64,000 bases of DNA from UBA2336 sp049306095 (GTDB taxonomy: Bacteria; Bacteroidota; Bacteroidia; Cytophagales; Cyclobacteriaceae), in NCBI GenBank assembly GCA_049306095.1, contig JBAQPU010000049.1, positions 38,095 through 102,094 on the forward strand. Reading direction: 5' to 3'. The first letter of the stretch is position 1. Each line of letters begins with the position of its first letter. Shown piece after piece: positions 32,030 through 41,173 of this stretch. Below the pieces are notes generated by a model. That model was not told the DNA's origin, did no database searches, and was given only the letters and a program-made list of their open reading frames with translations. A program made the position numbers and the translations under genes.

Positions 32030-33679
32030 TTAATAGGATATCAACAAAGGTCCCACTTGCCAGTTTGCTTTTAAAAATAGATCCTTTCCAGCTTTAGGAG
32101 TCGTATAATATATCACCGGTTCGGGAAGTCGCCTTTCAAAGTAGTTGCCAGGATCCCATTTTTGATTTTTATTCTGGTCTATTAAGATTCTGAGTTGGTA
32201 GTTTCCGGCCGGAATATTTTCAAAGGAATAATTTTTAATATTGCTAACCTCTCGAATAATTTTTCCGGATTTGTCCAGTAGTTGAAGGGTAAAGTTTTCA
32301 GTGGTTTCAACTTTTGTAATAATCAAACCGAAATCTTCCGGTTTAATTAGTTTGACTTGGTTTTCACTCCTTTTTAATGAATCGTTTTCAATCGATATGA
32401 CTGTAGCTTTGCCTAAGAAGAGTTTGATCGGCTCTCTTTTCTTTTTGGGTTGAGTTGAATTGGGTGAGCTTTCTTTTTTAAGTTCTATTTTTTTGTTGAG
32501 CGTTAAATGTGTGAGATTTTCATTCCAGGCAACATCATCGTTGGTGAATGGAATAGTGGTTAGTGAATCTATCTGAAGGGTTATACTGTCCGGATTAAAC
32601 TGTGCAACGGGTTTGTTAAAACTGATGTGAGCCGAAAAAAGTGATTTGTTTTCAATGACATCAGCGCTTTCCATTTTATACGTGAAGTTATCTTTCGTTG
32701 ATTCCTTTTTAGGAAATTTAATGTACACGAGTGTATCAATTTTTTGAGTAAGACTATCCTGGGCTTGAAGTCGAACAGCAAGACTATCCCGATCGGGAAT
32801 CGTATTATATATTTTAATGGTTGTTAAATCGGGCTCAAGGGTTGACAAAACAGTGGCGTTTTTATCGGTTGAAGCAAGGGTGTAGTTTATTAAACTTTTA
32901 GAAAATCTGAGGTTAAAGTATGCGAAGGTTTGGCGCGCAGAAAGCAGTTTAAGCTCGCTCATATCAAGTTTGAAGACATCAATTTTTATTGAGTCGTTCG
33001 GTCCGGTTAGGTTTATATTTTCGTTGTTAAAACCAAATTTTTCACTTTTAGAATCAACGATCAAATTTTTATTGCGATCGTCAAATGCATATAGGAAGTA
33101 GTTTCCTGGTTTAAGATTTTCGATTGTGAATCTTCCCTTTTTATCTGCTTGTGTAACCCACATTCCCGCGTGTTTGAAGATGTTAAAGGTGTCAGATGCT
33201 TCAATAAGGGCAACCGTATAATTGGGTGTGGCTTTGCTGGTAAGAATGTCGCGCAAACTTCCGTTAATAGCTAATGAGTCTACAAATGGGCCGGTACTAA
33301 AGGCTAGTTTTACCGGTGCGGGATTTTTTTCAGTAATATCCTGAATGCTCTCCCGAAAATTAATTGTGTACGTGGTGTTTTTTTTTAATTCGGAGTTGAA
33401 GCTGAGAGTTACTTTATTTTTTTTAGCAACCGTTTCAAATTTTTTACCAATACCGGGGGTAATAATGATTTTCTCACGCGGATTGTTAAGCTGCACTAAT
33501 TCGTTGAATACAAGATTGAGTTGATTGCCGTTGAAGTTTACTTCTTTATGTTTTGGATTTGAACGAACTAACATTGGAGGATCTTCATCTTTTGGACCCC
33601 CGGTAGGCGCAGTTTGTTTGGCGCATTGTTGTGCCAATAGGCTTGTTGCGAACAAAAAAAGAAGCCACTTAGTTTTCAT
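32030..33679 (-). CDS. Lipoprotein with Ig-like (Big_5/SbsA) domain
   Basis: 549 residues. The signal peptide ends at Cys19 (LLAQQCAK). TAPTGGPKDEDPPMLVRS leads to a Big_5-type Ig-like domain (residues about 30-130, NLVFNELVQLNNP, KLAFSTGP). A prealbumin-like segment follows (about 140-230, NYFLYAFDDRNKNLIVDSKS), and a similar one is at the C-terminus (GNYQLRILIDQNKNQKWDPG). This type is common as an outer-membrane lipoprotein of unknown role in Bacteroidota. Its start overlaps the end of the upstream methyltransferase gene by 11 bp. Confidence 0.82.
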   Translation of the reverse strand: MKTKWLLFLFATSLLAQQCAKQTAPTGGPKDEDPPMLVRSNPKHKEVNFNGNQLNLVFNELVQLNNPREKIIITPGIGKKFETVAKKNKVTLSFNSELKKNTTYTINFRESIQDITEKNPAPVKLAFSTGPFVDSLAINGSLRDILTSKATPNYTVALIEASDTFNIFKHAGMWVTQADKKGRFTIENLKPGNYFLYAFDDRNKNLIVDSKSEKFGFNNENINLTGPNDSIKIDVFKLDMSELKLLSARQTFAYFNLRFSKSLINYTLASTDKNATVLSTLEPDLTTIKIYNTIPDRDSLAVRLQAQDSLTQKIDTLVYIKFPKKESTKDNFTYKMESADVIENKSLFSAHISFNKPVAQFNPDSITLQIDSLTTIPFTNDDVAWNENLTHLTLNKKIELKKESSPNSTQPKKKREPIKLFLGKATVISIENDSLKRSENQVKLIKPEDFGLIITKVETTENFTLQLLDKSGKIIREVSNIKNYSFENIPAGNYQLRILIDQNKNQKWDPGNYFERRLPEPVIYYTTPKAGKDLFLKANWQVGPLLISY

Positions 33680-34559
33680 TGATTTTGGTAACGTAGATTA
33701 AACTGGAGTAGTTGGTTTTGCCAGCTTTTATATTGGAGGTTGTGCCTGTGAAGAACCCTTTAAACAAGGTGACAATTGCCGATGCTTTTTGATTGCTGTA
33801 CTTTTCACTTAACATACTAACATAATAAGAATCTAATTTCATTGGCAGGATATCAAGAAGTTTTAAGCCGGTGTGTTGCAGCATGGATTCCATACTTTTT
33901 TTCGAGAAGTGCCAAAGATGTCTTGGAACATCATACCCCGCCCATTTCTCTTTATACTGTTGCGCATCGTAAGATTCATAATTCGGAACAGCAATAAATA
34001 GTATGCCATCTTTATTTAAAAGCTGTTTAAGTTTTTGAATGGTTGGGAGCAAGTCGGGAATATGTTCTATTACATGCCATGCCGTAATGACCTCAAACTG
34101 GTTGTTGGAAATATTGTTGAGTTCCTGGCTGATAGTTTGACCAATGAGATTTTCGGCTTTTTTACGGGCAACATCGGATACTTCCATCCCCTCCACCTTC
34201 CAACCAGAATTTTTCATGGTGCTTAGAAACTCGCCAGTTCCGCATCCCACATCCAATATGGTTCCTGTTTGTTTATAGCGTTGAATTTTGACTCGCTTCC
34301 AGGTAAGTGAAAAATTTCGCGCTATGCGATAAAGAATTCCAATTCCGCCTGATGACCTGCCTGAGTGAGAGATATATTCTTCTGATTGGTAATATTCTCC
34401 CAGTTTACTGTTTTCAGGCCTTGGTGTTGTTATGGCCAGGGTGCAGACAGGACAACGATTTATGTCAAAGGTTTCATGTGAAACAGTGTAATCCCGACAG
34501 CGTAAAAATTCTTGTAGCCCGCTAGTTTTACAAATGGGGCACTCATTGATAGTAATCAT
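33669..34559 (-). CDS. Class I SAM-dependent methyltransferase with N-terminal zinc ribbon
   Basis: 296 residues. Two C-x2-C pairs (CPICKTSG at 8-15 and CPVCTLAI about 37-44) can bind zinc. The Rossmann domain starts at ILDVGCGTGEFLS (about 100) and includes ITAWHVIEHIPDL and a C-terminal WHFSKKSME segment. The family resembles glycan- or sugar-modifying methyltransferases; the substrate is unknown. TAATG overlap with the mnmG stop indicates translational coupling. Confidence 0.85.
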   Translation of the reverse strand: MITINECPICKTSGLQEFLRCRDYTVSHETFDINRCPVCTLAITTPRPENSKLGEYYQSEEYISHSGRSSGGIGILYRIARNFSLTWKRVKIQRYKQTGTILDVGCGTGEFLSTMKNSGWKVEGMEVSDVARKKAENLIGQTISQELNNISNNQFEVITAWHVIEHIPDLLPTIQKLKQLLNKDGILFIAVPNYESYDAQQYKEKWAGYDVPRHLWHFSKKSMESMLQHTGLKLLDILPMKLDSYYVSMLSEKYSNQKASAIVTLFKGFFTGTTSNIKAGKTNYSSLIYVTKINEN

Positions 34560-36421
34560 TACTTGCCAAGGTAGACAGAGAGAATGGAAATATCAGCAGG
34601 AGATACCCCGCTAATGCGAGAAGCCTGGCCAATAGTTTCTGGTTTTATTCTTTTAAGTTTTTCTCTTCCCTCAGCAGAAAGTGCTTTAACACGGTCGTAG
34701 TCAAAATCACCTTTGATTTTATACGTATCAAGAGTTCCTATTTTTTCTGCAAGTTTTTGTTCGCGGTCAATATAACTCTCGTATTTAATGCCAATTTCAA
34801 CTTGCTCCTGAACTTCTTCGGAGTACTTATTTAATAGGCTGTTTATTTCAGAGCCAAGGGTATTGAGTTGCTTTAGTCCGAGTTCGGGCCTGCGGAGGAG
34901 GTTTACAACTTGAATTTTCTCCCGAATGTTTGCTGTATTAAGGTTGGTTAGTCCTTCGTTTATTAGCTCCGGTTCAACCTTGATTTTATAGATTTCATCC
35001 GTAAGCTGTTTAATATCATTTTTCTTATCAAGGACTTTTTCGAGTCGGTCATCGCTGGCCAAGCCAATTTTGTGACCCATTTCTGTAAGACGAAGGTCTG
35101 CATTGTCCTGGCGGAGAAGAATCCGGTATTCTGCGCGGGAAGTAAACATGCGGTAGGGCTCCTGGGTACCCTTATTCACGAGATCATCGATCAGCACCCC
35201 GATGTATGCCTCAGACCGTTTAAGAATAAGGGGATCTTTTTCATGAACTTTATTGTGGGCATTAATGCCAGCCATTAAACCCTGGCAGGCGGCTTCTTCA
35301 TAGCCTGTTGTACCATTAATTTGGCCTGCAAAGTACAGATTATCAATTAGTTGTGTTTCTAATGTTAGCTTTAGTTGGGTTGGTGGAAAGAAATCATATT
35401 CTATTGCATAGCCAGGCCTGAACATTTTAGCATTTTCAAACCCTGGAATTTTTCTAAGTGCTTGGTATTGAATATTTTCTGGAAGGGAAGTAGAGAATCC
35501 GTTAACATAGATCTCAACGGTGCTCCATCCTTCCGGTTCAACGAAAATCTGATGTCTGTCGCGCTCTGCAAATCGATTTATCTTATCCTCAATAGATGGG
35601 CAGTAACGGGGCCCTAGGCCTTTTATGCGGCCGCCAAACATGGGTGACTTTTCAAATCCATCGCGTAACTCGGCATGAACATCTTCGTTGGTGTAGGTTA
35701 TCCAACAACTGACTTGTTTGGATAGTGGTTTTGTATCGATAAAGGAAAACTTTCGTGGATTTGCATCTCCGGGTTGTTCTTCCATTTTCGAATAGTCAAG
35801 AGATCGTCCGTCAACCCTTGGAGGAGTGCCGGTTTTCATACGCCCAGATTCAAACCCCAGTTGTACTAGTTGTTCGGTAAGTCCGGTTGCTGCCTTTTCG
35901 CCTGTTCTTCCTCCGCCAAAGTTTTTTTCGCCAATATGAATTTTTCCATTCAGGAATGTGCCGTTTGTTAGAACTACAGCTTTCCCAAGGATTTCTATTC
36001 CCAGTGCTGTTTTGATTCCCTTTACTACTCCGTTATCGACAATTATTGAGACCGCCATTTCTTGCCAAAAGTCCACGTTTGGAATAGACTCGAGAGCCAA
36101 CCTCCACTCTTCAGCGAAGCGCATTCTATCGTTTTGGGTTCGCGGACTCCACATGGCTGGCCCCTTAGACATGTTAAGCATACGGAATTGAATCATCGAT
36201 TTGTCGGAGATAATTCCTGACAAACCTCCAAGAGCATCAATTTCCCTAACAATCTGACCCTTAGCCACCCCTCCCATAGCGGGATTACAAGACATTTGAG
36301 CAATTGTGCCCATATTCATTGTAACCAACAGCACCTTGGAACCCATATTTGCTGCGGCAGCAGCGGCCTCGCAACCGGCATGCCCCGCACCAACAACTAT
36401 TACATCGTATTTTGGCAGCAT
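34559..36421 (-). CDS. mnmG: tRNA uridine-5-carboxymethylaminomethyl modification enzyme MnmG
   Basis: 620-residue FAD enzyme that with MnmE modifies U34 of several tRNAs. The dinucleotide-binding motif VVGAGHAGCEAAAAAANMG is at residues 8-26. NPAMGGVAKGQIVREIDALG and TGTPPRVDGRS are typical. The C-terminal region ends with RISGVSPADISIL. The start ATG is set by the FAD motif. A parS-like site lies 8-21 bp upstream. mnmG is often near the bacterial origin. Confidence 0.96.
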   Translation of the reverse strand: MLPKYDVIVVGAGHAGCEAAAAAANMGSKVLLVTMNMGTIAQMSCNPAMGGVAKGQIVREIDALGGLSGIISDKSMIQFRMLNMSKGPAMWSPRTQNDRMRFAEEWRLALESIPNVDFWQEMAVSIIVDNGVVKGIKTALGIEILGKAVVLTNGTFLNGKIHIGEKNFGGGRTGEKAATGLTEQLVQLGFESGRMKTGTPPRVDGRSLDYSKMEEQPGDANPRKFSFIDTKPLSKQVSCWITYTNEDVHAELRDGFEKSPMFGGRIKGLGPRYCPSIEDKINRFAERDRHQIFVEPEGWSTVEIYVNGFSTSLPENIQYQALRKIPGFENAKMFRPGYAIEYDFFPPTQLKLTLETQLIDNLYFAGQINGTTGYEEAACQGLMAGINAHNKVHEKDPLILKRSEAYIGVLIDDLVNKGTQEPYRMFTSRAEYRILLRQDNADLRLTEMGHKIGLASDDRLEKVLDKKNDIKQLTDEIYKIKVEPELINEGLTNLNTANIREKIQVVNLLRRPELGLKQLNTLGSEINSLLNKYSEEVQEQVEIGIKYESYIDREQKLAEKIGTLDTYKIKGDFDYDRVKALSAEGREKLKRIKPETIGQASRISGVSPADISILSVYLGK

Positions 36422-36428
36422 ATCATTA

Positions 36429-36442
36429 GTTCCACGTGGAAC
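36429..36442. promoter_or_regulatory. parS-like site 1 (GTTCCACGTGGAAC)
   Basis: Perfect 14-bp palindrome fitting the ParB-binding consensus TGTTNCACGTGNAACA at 15 of 16 positions; the outer T is A. It overlaps the translation-initiation region of mnmG. Confidence 0.8.
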
Positions 36443-36462
36443 AGCAAAAAGTCTATTTTGGT

Positions 36463-36492
36463 TTATTCACATTTCCACAAATCTTATCCACA
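36463..36492 (+). promoter_or_regulatory. Two perfect DnaA boxes between the parS sites
   Basis: TTATTCACA (36463-36471) and TTATCCACA (36484-36492), same orientation, with a two-mismatch ATTTCCACA between them at 36471-36479. They may belong to an origin or be a DnaA-titrating or regulatory site for mnmG. Confidence 0.65.
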
Positions 36493-36494
36493 AG

Positions 36495-36508
36495 GTTTCA
36501 CGTGGAAC
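36495..36508. promoter_or_regulatory. parS-like site 2 (GTTTCACGTGGAAC)
   Basis: Near-palindromic 14-mer fitting TGTTNCACGTGNAACA at 15 of 16 positions (outer T is G). It lies 66 bp from site 1 and directly after the ybeY stop codon. Confidence 0.8.
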
Positions 36509-36512
36509 AGAC

Positions 36513-36941
36513 TTATTTGGATTTACGGAGCAAAGATAGGTAAGTGTCTTCTTTTTCGCGCATTAACGCCTTTTCACTTTTGGATTTGTCTTTATATCCA
36601 AGCAAATGAAGCACACCGTGGATTATGACACGATGCAGTTCTGATTGAAAGCTGGTTTTAAATGAATCAGCATTTTCGCGAACCCTATCAATACTAATGT
36701 AAATTTCCCCTTCAATTTCCTTTGCTGAGGGACTGTAGTCGAAAGTTATAATGTCAGTATAGGTGTGGTGATTCAAATACTTAATATTGATTTTCTTTAA
36801 GTACTCGTCAGAACAGAATATATAATTGAGCGAGGCAACCTTTCCACCTTCTTTTTTAACAACCGACTTTATCCAGGAGATTGACTTTTTCTGATTGGAA
36901 AGTTTGAATCGAACACCTTCCGAAAAGAAGAAGATTGCCAT
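36513..36941 (-). CDS. ybeY: Endoribonuclease YbeY (rRNA maturation factor)
   Basis: 142 residues. The UPF0054 metal motif is HGVLHLLGYKDKSKSEK (about 109-125). The first two histidines are present, but the third ligand position, normally His in GYDH, reads Lys-Asp, so Asp or another residue must serve. This variant occurs in other Bacteroidota. YbeY acts in 16S 3'-end maturation and ribosome quality control. Its start overlaps the stop of the upstream ATP-binding gene (TGATG). Confidence 0.93.
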   Translation of the reverse strand: MAIFFFSEGVRFKLSNQKKSISWIKSVVKKEGGKVASLNYIFCSDEYLKKINIKYLNHHTYTDIITFDYSPSAKEIEGEIYISIDRVRENADSFKTSFQSELHRVIIHGVLHLLGYKDKSKSEKALMREKEDTYLSLLRKSK

Positions 36942-37345
36942 CAGGAATTCATGTAGAAACTTAGTTCTACAGTTTTTCCGTTTTCACTGAATTCAACCTC
37001 ATCAGAAAGATGCTTCATTAAGAAGATCCCCCTGCCGCCCGGCTTTTCAAGGTTTTCAGGAGCGGTTGGGTCGGGAAGGTTATTATGGTCAAAACCAACT
37101 CCCTCATCTTTAACTACAAATTTCAAAAGGTTATCATTAAGCGTAAGGCTTAAAAAGACATTCTTTGCAGAATTGCTTGCATTCCCGTGCTTGATGGCAT
37201 TATTAACCGCTTCAGTTACTGCAATCATAATGTTTCCGTACAGATCCTCATCAAGGTGGAAACGTTCTTTGGCATTATCAATGAAACTCTCAATCATCCG
37301 AATATTTTCAACAAGGGAGGGAATCTGGATGCTGATTGTGTTCAT
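36941..37345 (-). CDS. RsbW-like anti-sigma-type ATP-binding protein
   Basis: 134 residues with a GHKL ATPase fold. The N box is ITVEAVNNAIKHGN-like (AVTEAVNNAIKHGN, about 46-59), G1 is DEGVGFDHNN (about 89-98) and G2 is GRGIFLMKHL (about 111-120). Members bind and may phosphorylate anti-anti-sigma proteins; in Bacteroidota a stand-alone copy next to ybeY is common but its target is not established. It is coupled to ybeY by a 1-bp overlap. Confidence 0.88.
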   Translation of the reverse strand: MNTISIQIPSLVENIRMIESFIDNAKERFHLDEDLYGNIMIAVTEAVNNAIKHGNASNSAKNVFLSLTLNDNLLKFVVKDEGVGFDHNNLPDPTAPENLEKPGGRGIFLMKHLSDEVEFSENGKTVELSFYMNS

Positions 37346-37360
37346 CTTTTTTTAGAAATA

Positions 37361-40300
37361 TTAATTTGTCTTAATTCTTTTAAAGTACTCACCTACCTCC
37401 TTCTTATAATAGGGATAGAGTTTAGGCGGCACGGTTTTTAGCAATTCTACTTCTTTTTCTTTTAAGCGTAAATATTCTTCAATGGCTGCAGGAATTTCTT
37501 TTTCATAATCTTTAGCGGTCTCTCCTTTTCTCTCCTCATCTAGGTCCTGCTCCCTCATAGATTTTTCCGATTCAAGCAATCGCGTTAAGATATCCCGCTG
37601 ACGCTGAATAAGCTCATTCGTTAAATGCTTATTAACCAAATCGGTTTCTGTTTCCTCCATTTTGCCAGGAAGATCACCCGGGAGCTTACCCCCATTCTCT
37701 TTTATTGTTTTTTCCATTTCCTGAAGCGCCCTTCGAATTCGTTCCTGCTCAGCCGCAAGCTCAGCCAACTCTTCAGACAGCTGCCTCCCACTTTTTCCAC
37801 TGCCTTTAAGCTCTTCAATTCGTTGGTTAAGCTGTTGTTGCATTTCTCCCAGACTCTTTTGCTTTCCCTTTTGCTTACCCCCCTTCATCGATGGCTTGGC
37901 ATTGGCCATCATCTGCATCATCATATCATAATGACTGTCGAGCATCAAAGCCAGGTTATTAATTGAGGTCATGCTGAACTGCATTTCAGTTGCAGCTTGT
38001 TGTCTCCTCCGGTTACGATTAGCATCAACGGTATTATCAATTCTGGCATTTAATTCGGTTACTTCACGGGTAACAAATGAACTCAGGGCAGGATCTCGTT
38101 TACTTAGTGCTAAAAGACTGTCTTCCAACACTTTAACATCATCTTTTAATTTTAGTTGCTGTTGAGCAAGCCCATTAAATCGTGGATCATTCTGTTCAAG
38201 GTCACGGAAATTTTTAATCAGATTTTCCTGATCAAAGGAGATTTTAATAAGGCCATGAATGATTTGACGAAGCGATTCCATGTTTTGCATATCCATTTCC
38301 ATTGACATGGAATTTTGCATGCCCTCCATTTGCTGCTGCATTTTTTGCATTTGCTGAACGGCTTGTTTTTGGGCCTCTTTAGATTGCGAAGGCTTATTTT
38401 GGTTTAGATTTTCTTCGCTCCTTTGTTGTGATTCCTGAACTTGCTCAGATTCCTCCTTTTCAGGAATTCCATTATCCTGGTTTAGCTCCTTTCCCAGTTC
38501 ACGGAGCTCCTTTAATTTTTCCTCAGATTGTTTAAACTCCTCACTCAATTTTTCCTGCTCTTTTCCTAACTCCTGACTTTCTTGCTCGCTTTTATCCTGT
38601 TTATCACCCTTATCATTCTTGCCCTTCGGGTCTATTGCCTTTTCCAATTCTTCCGTTTTGTGAAGGAGTGACTCCTGCTTTTCTTTTTGTTCTTTAATAT
38701 CCTGAATAGCCTGGTCAAGCTTGTAATCAAATTGAAGTTGTTTGAAAAGCTCAAGCGTCCGCTCGAGTTCTTTCTCTAAATTTTTAGAATTCTGATTAAG
38801 CTTTTCCATCAGCTTTTGAATATCGTTTGGGTTGGAATTTTCTTTCAGCAGTTTTTCTAACTCCTCCAGCAGTTTCTTGGTTTCTTCATCCAACAATTCA
38901 TTCATTAATTTCTTAATCTGTTCGGCCTTTTCACGAATCCGCTCATCCTGCTCTGTAAAGGCTTCTTTCTTTTCTTCCAGCAGTTTGTTTTGATCTTTTA
39001 TTTGGTTGATGAGCTGATCAAGACTCTTCTTTTGTTCAAGAAGATCCTCGAGTTTCTTTTTATCCTGCCAATCAAGATTTTGTTTTCCTTTCAATTTCTG
39101 TAAGGCATCTTCCATCTGCCTTTTCATTTCCTGCGCCTTGTTTACACTTTGCTCTATTTTGTTTTCCGTTTGTGACTGTGCTTTAGAAATGTCTGTGATA
39201 AGTTGATCTTTATCGGGAACGAAAAATGTATAGGTTGAGGACCGTGTCGCTTTTCGTCCGTTCACACCATCGTTATCCCAAACCTGTAAATAATACTCAA
39301 GTTGTTGACCGGGCTTTAACACTAAGCTGTCAAGGTTCCATTGGAAGAAAAAACTCTGTTGTGTCTGGTTGTAAGAAACAGGAATGTTAATCGAATTTTT
39401 AGTTAAAACATTTTGCTGTTCATCTTTCACGTGAAACGTCAGGCTGAGCTGAGTAATGCCATAATCATCAGAAGTAAATCCTCCAAGAATAATGCGTTTG
39501 TACAGGACAGAATCTTTAAAATTAGATACCGTCAACTGAGGAAACTGATCTTTAATCACCTCAATGGAATAGGCAATTCGTTCCTTGTTTCGGCTGTATT
39601 CATTCTCAAGAAAGACCTCATACTGGTCTGGATTCCGAACAATCTTTTTGACTATAAATGACTGATTGTCAGCTTGTTGAATATTTTTTGCGCTACTATC
39701 TGATGCGAAAATTATCGAAGCTTTGTCGGTATTAATGGTATTCAGTTTCCACGTAACAACGGTACCATCCGGAATTTCAAGATTGCCTGCATTGGTAAGG
39801 TGATCATTTTTTCGCTGGAGGTATTTTGGATACTGGAGATCAACGAAAGAGGCCGTTAACTCAGGGCGGTTAGCAAGGGCTATTTTATATTGTGAAGAAC
39901 TGTAGCCGGCAGCTTCAACCTCAAATGCTTTTGGTTGTTGCAGCTTTTCGAATACGAATTGAAAGGCACCTCCGCCAAGGCCTTCCATTTTTAGTTTTTG
40001 TGAATCAATGATCAGGTAAGCACCATCAGGCAGGGATTCTCCTTCCAGCACAACCCGTAATGTAAAATCCTCATTGAAAAATCCGATCAGCGACTGATTT
40101 TGAATAATAAATCTGAAGGGTGCCTGTGGAGAAAAGGTTTGATTAAAGTTGACAATCCGGTTGGTACTTTGTGTGATAATGGCCTGATTAAAAATCAAGA
40201 TCAGCAAAATGACAATGACCGGAATGGCCAGGTATCGGAGATACTTTTTATTTTCCTTCAGATGGATTACAGACTCAAACGAAATCGGTTCGAATTCTTT

Positions 40301-40693
40301 TGCCTTTTGTTGAATGCTTGCAACCGCCAGGCCTGATTGTGTGATTCCCGCAAGCTGAATAAGATTCAGCAGCCGGTCTTTTACACCCGGAAGAGAATCG
40401 CCTATCATGCGGGCGCTTTGTTCATTATCAAGTCCTTTTTTGGCTATCCAGAAACGAAGCGAGCTCCCTAAAAAACGAAGAACACAATAGCCTGTAACTC
40501 CAAAAAATGAAAGCAGAATGATGAACCGAGCCCATGGCCCAAGCCAAAGGGTGTATTCGAGGAGGGCCGCTATTAAGAAAGAGAGTAATAGAATGATGGC
40601 CGTTAACAAGAACCCACGAACAAATAAGTTGAGGTAATACCTTCTTTTAAAGGAATTGATTTTCTCCTGGATATTACCAACTTCATTTCCCAT
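37361..40693 (-). CDS. DUF4175 family membrane protein with very long coiled coil
   Basis: 1110 residues. Two transmembrane segments near the N-terminus (about 21-44 and 52-73) and one at about 153-170 lead to a beta-rich part (about 190-500). A long Gln/Glu/Lys-rich coiled coil (about 500-1060, for example KLMEKLNQNSKNLEKELERT) follows. The pattern matches DUF4175 proteins found widely in Bacteroidota; function is unknown. Its codon use is normal. It begins the run to mnmG, 15 bp upstream of the ATPase gene. A parS-like palindrome lies inside the coding sequence at 39425. Confidence 0.82.
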   Translation of the reverse strand: MGNEVGNIQEKINSFKRRYYLNLFVRGFLLTAIILLLSFLIAALLEYTLWLGPWARFIILLSFFGVTGYCVLRFLGSSLRFWIAKKGLDNEQSARMIGDSLPGVKDRLLNLIQLAGITQSGLAVASIQQKAKEFEPISFESVIHLKENKKYLRYLAIPVIVILLILIFNQAIITQSTNRIVNFNQTFSPQAPFRFIIQNQSLIGFFNEDFTLRVVLEGESLPDGAYLIIDSQKLKMEGLGGGAFQFVFEKLQQPKAFEVEAAGYSSSQYKIALANRPELTASFVDLQYPKYLQRKNDHLTNAGNLEIPDGTVVTWKLNTINTDKASIIFASDSSAKNIQQADNQSFIVKKIVRNPDQYEVFLENEYSRNKERIAYSIEVIKDQFPQLTVSNFKDSVLYKRIILGGFTSDDYGITQLSLTFHVKDEQQNVLTKNSINIPVSYNQTQQSFFFQWNLDSLVLKPGQQLEYYLQVWDNDGVNGRKATRSSTYTFFVPDKDQLITDISKAQSQTENKIEQSVNKAQEMKRQMEDALQKLKGKQNLDWQDKKKLEDLLEQKKSLDQLINQIKDQNKLLEEKKEAFTEQDERIREKAEQIKKLMNELLDEETKKLLEELEKLLKENSNPNDIQKLMEKLNQNSKNLEKELERTLELFKQLQFDYKLDQAIQDIKEQKEKQESLLHKTEELEKAIDPKGKNDKGDKQDKSEQESQELGKEQEKLSEEFKQSEEKLKELRELGKELNQDNGIPEKEESEQVQESQQRSEENLNQNKPSQSKEAQKQAVQQMQKMQQQMEGMQNSMSMEMDMQNMESLRQIIHGLIKISFDQENLIKNFRDLEQNDPRFNGLAQQQLKLKDDVKVLEDSLLALSKRDPALSSFVTREVTELNARIDNTVDANRNRRRQQAATEMQFSMTSINNLALMLDSHYDMMMQMMANAKPSMKGGKQKGKQKSLGEMQQQLNQRIEELKGSGKSGRQLSEELAELAAEQERIRRALQEMEKTIKENGGKLPGDLPGKMEETETDLVNKHLTNELIQRQRDILTRLLESEKSMREQDLDEERKGETAKDYEKEIPAAIEEYLRLKEKEVELLKTVPPKLYPYYKKEVGEYFKRIKTN
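39425..39436. promoter_or_regulatory. Intragenic parS-like palindrome (TTTCACGTGAAA)
   Basis: Perfect 12-bp palindrome; the 16-mer fits TGTTTCACGTGAAACA at 14 of 16 positions. It is 3 kb from the pair upstream of mnmG, and parS sites inside genes are common. Confidence 0.5.
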
Positions 40694-40735
40694 TAACCGC
40701 TAATCGTTATAGGCTGAAAACGCATGAACCCAGTC

Positions 40736-40763
40736 TAAAGATACAGGCTAAATCAAGTTTCAA
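40736..40763 (-). promoter_or_regulatory. Promoter of the DUF4175-mnmG run
   Basis: On the minus strand TTG (40763-40761), 17 bp, then TATCTTTA (40743-40736), one mismatch from TAnnTTTG. Transcription would start near 40730, 37 bp before the ATG. Confidence 0.5.
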
Positions 40764-40789
40764 CAAAGGGCAAAGTTTCACAATCGCGA

Positions 40790-41173
40790 TTATTCTTTTT
40801 CCGGAACGTCCTGTTCAAAGCTCCAGTCGTGTTCTTTTTCAAAATATTCCAGTACATGCATTTTCAGGAGTTTTTCCTGCTCAAGCAGATCGAAGTGAGG
40901 GAGCCTTTTTGCCAATTTCCAGTGAGGCCAGCCATCCTTGTCCAAACCCTCCAGTTTATAGTAACCCGAAAGGCTTAACACTTTACAGATGGCAATGTGC
41001 ATTAAATCCTGTTTTTCCTCTTTTGAAAACCTGCGTGTTCCGCTACCTAGCTCCTGAACGCCAATCAGGAACAAGACACTATTCAGGTCTTTTGGTTTTG
41101 TTCCAATGCTTTGATGTAACGATCGGATGAGCGTCTGCCACTTTCTTTCAAAGTCAAGATCCCGTTTAAACAT
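40790..41173 (-). CDS. Conserved protein of unknown function, 127 aa
   Basis: Start taken at the ATG at 41173, which overlaps the stop of the upstream AhpD-like gene by 8 bp; the frame continues upstream but there it only shadows that gene. Features are a repeated Trp/Leu helical pattern (FERKWQTLIRSLHQSIG, KDLNSVLFLIGVQELGSG, and DGWPHWKLAKRLPHFD). It has no membrane segment or cysteine motif. Similar proteins occur next to AhpD-like genes in Cytophagales as I recall. Translational coupling suggests a joint role. Confidence 0.68.
   Translation of the reverse strand: MFKRDLDFERKWQTLIRSLHQSIGTKPKDLNSVLFLIGVQELGSGTRRFSKEEKQDLMHIAICKVLSLSGYYKLEGLDKDGWPHWKLAKRLPHFDLLEQEKLLKMHVLEYFEKEHDWSFEQDVPEKE

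Noticed and set aside
34471..34484. GTTTCATGTGAAAC as a fourth parS site
   Set aside because: The CACGTG core is broken to CATGTG, so ParB binding is unlikely.
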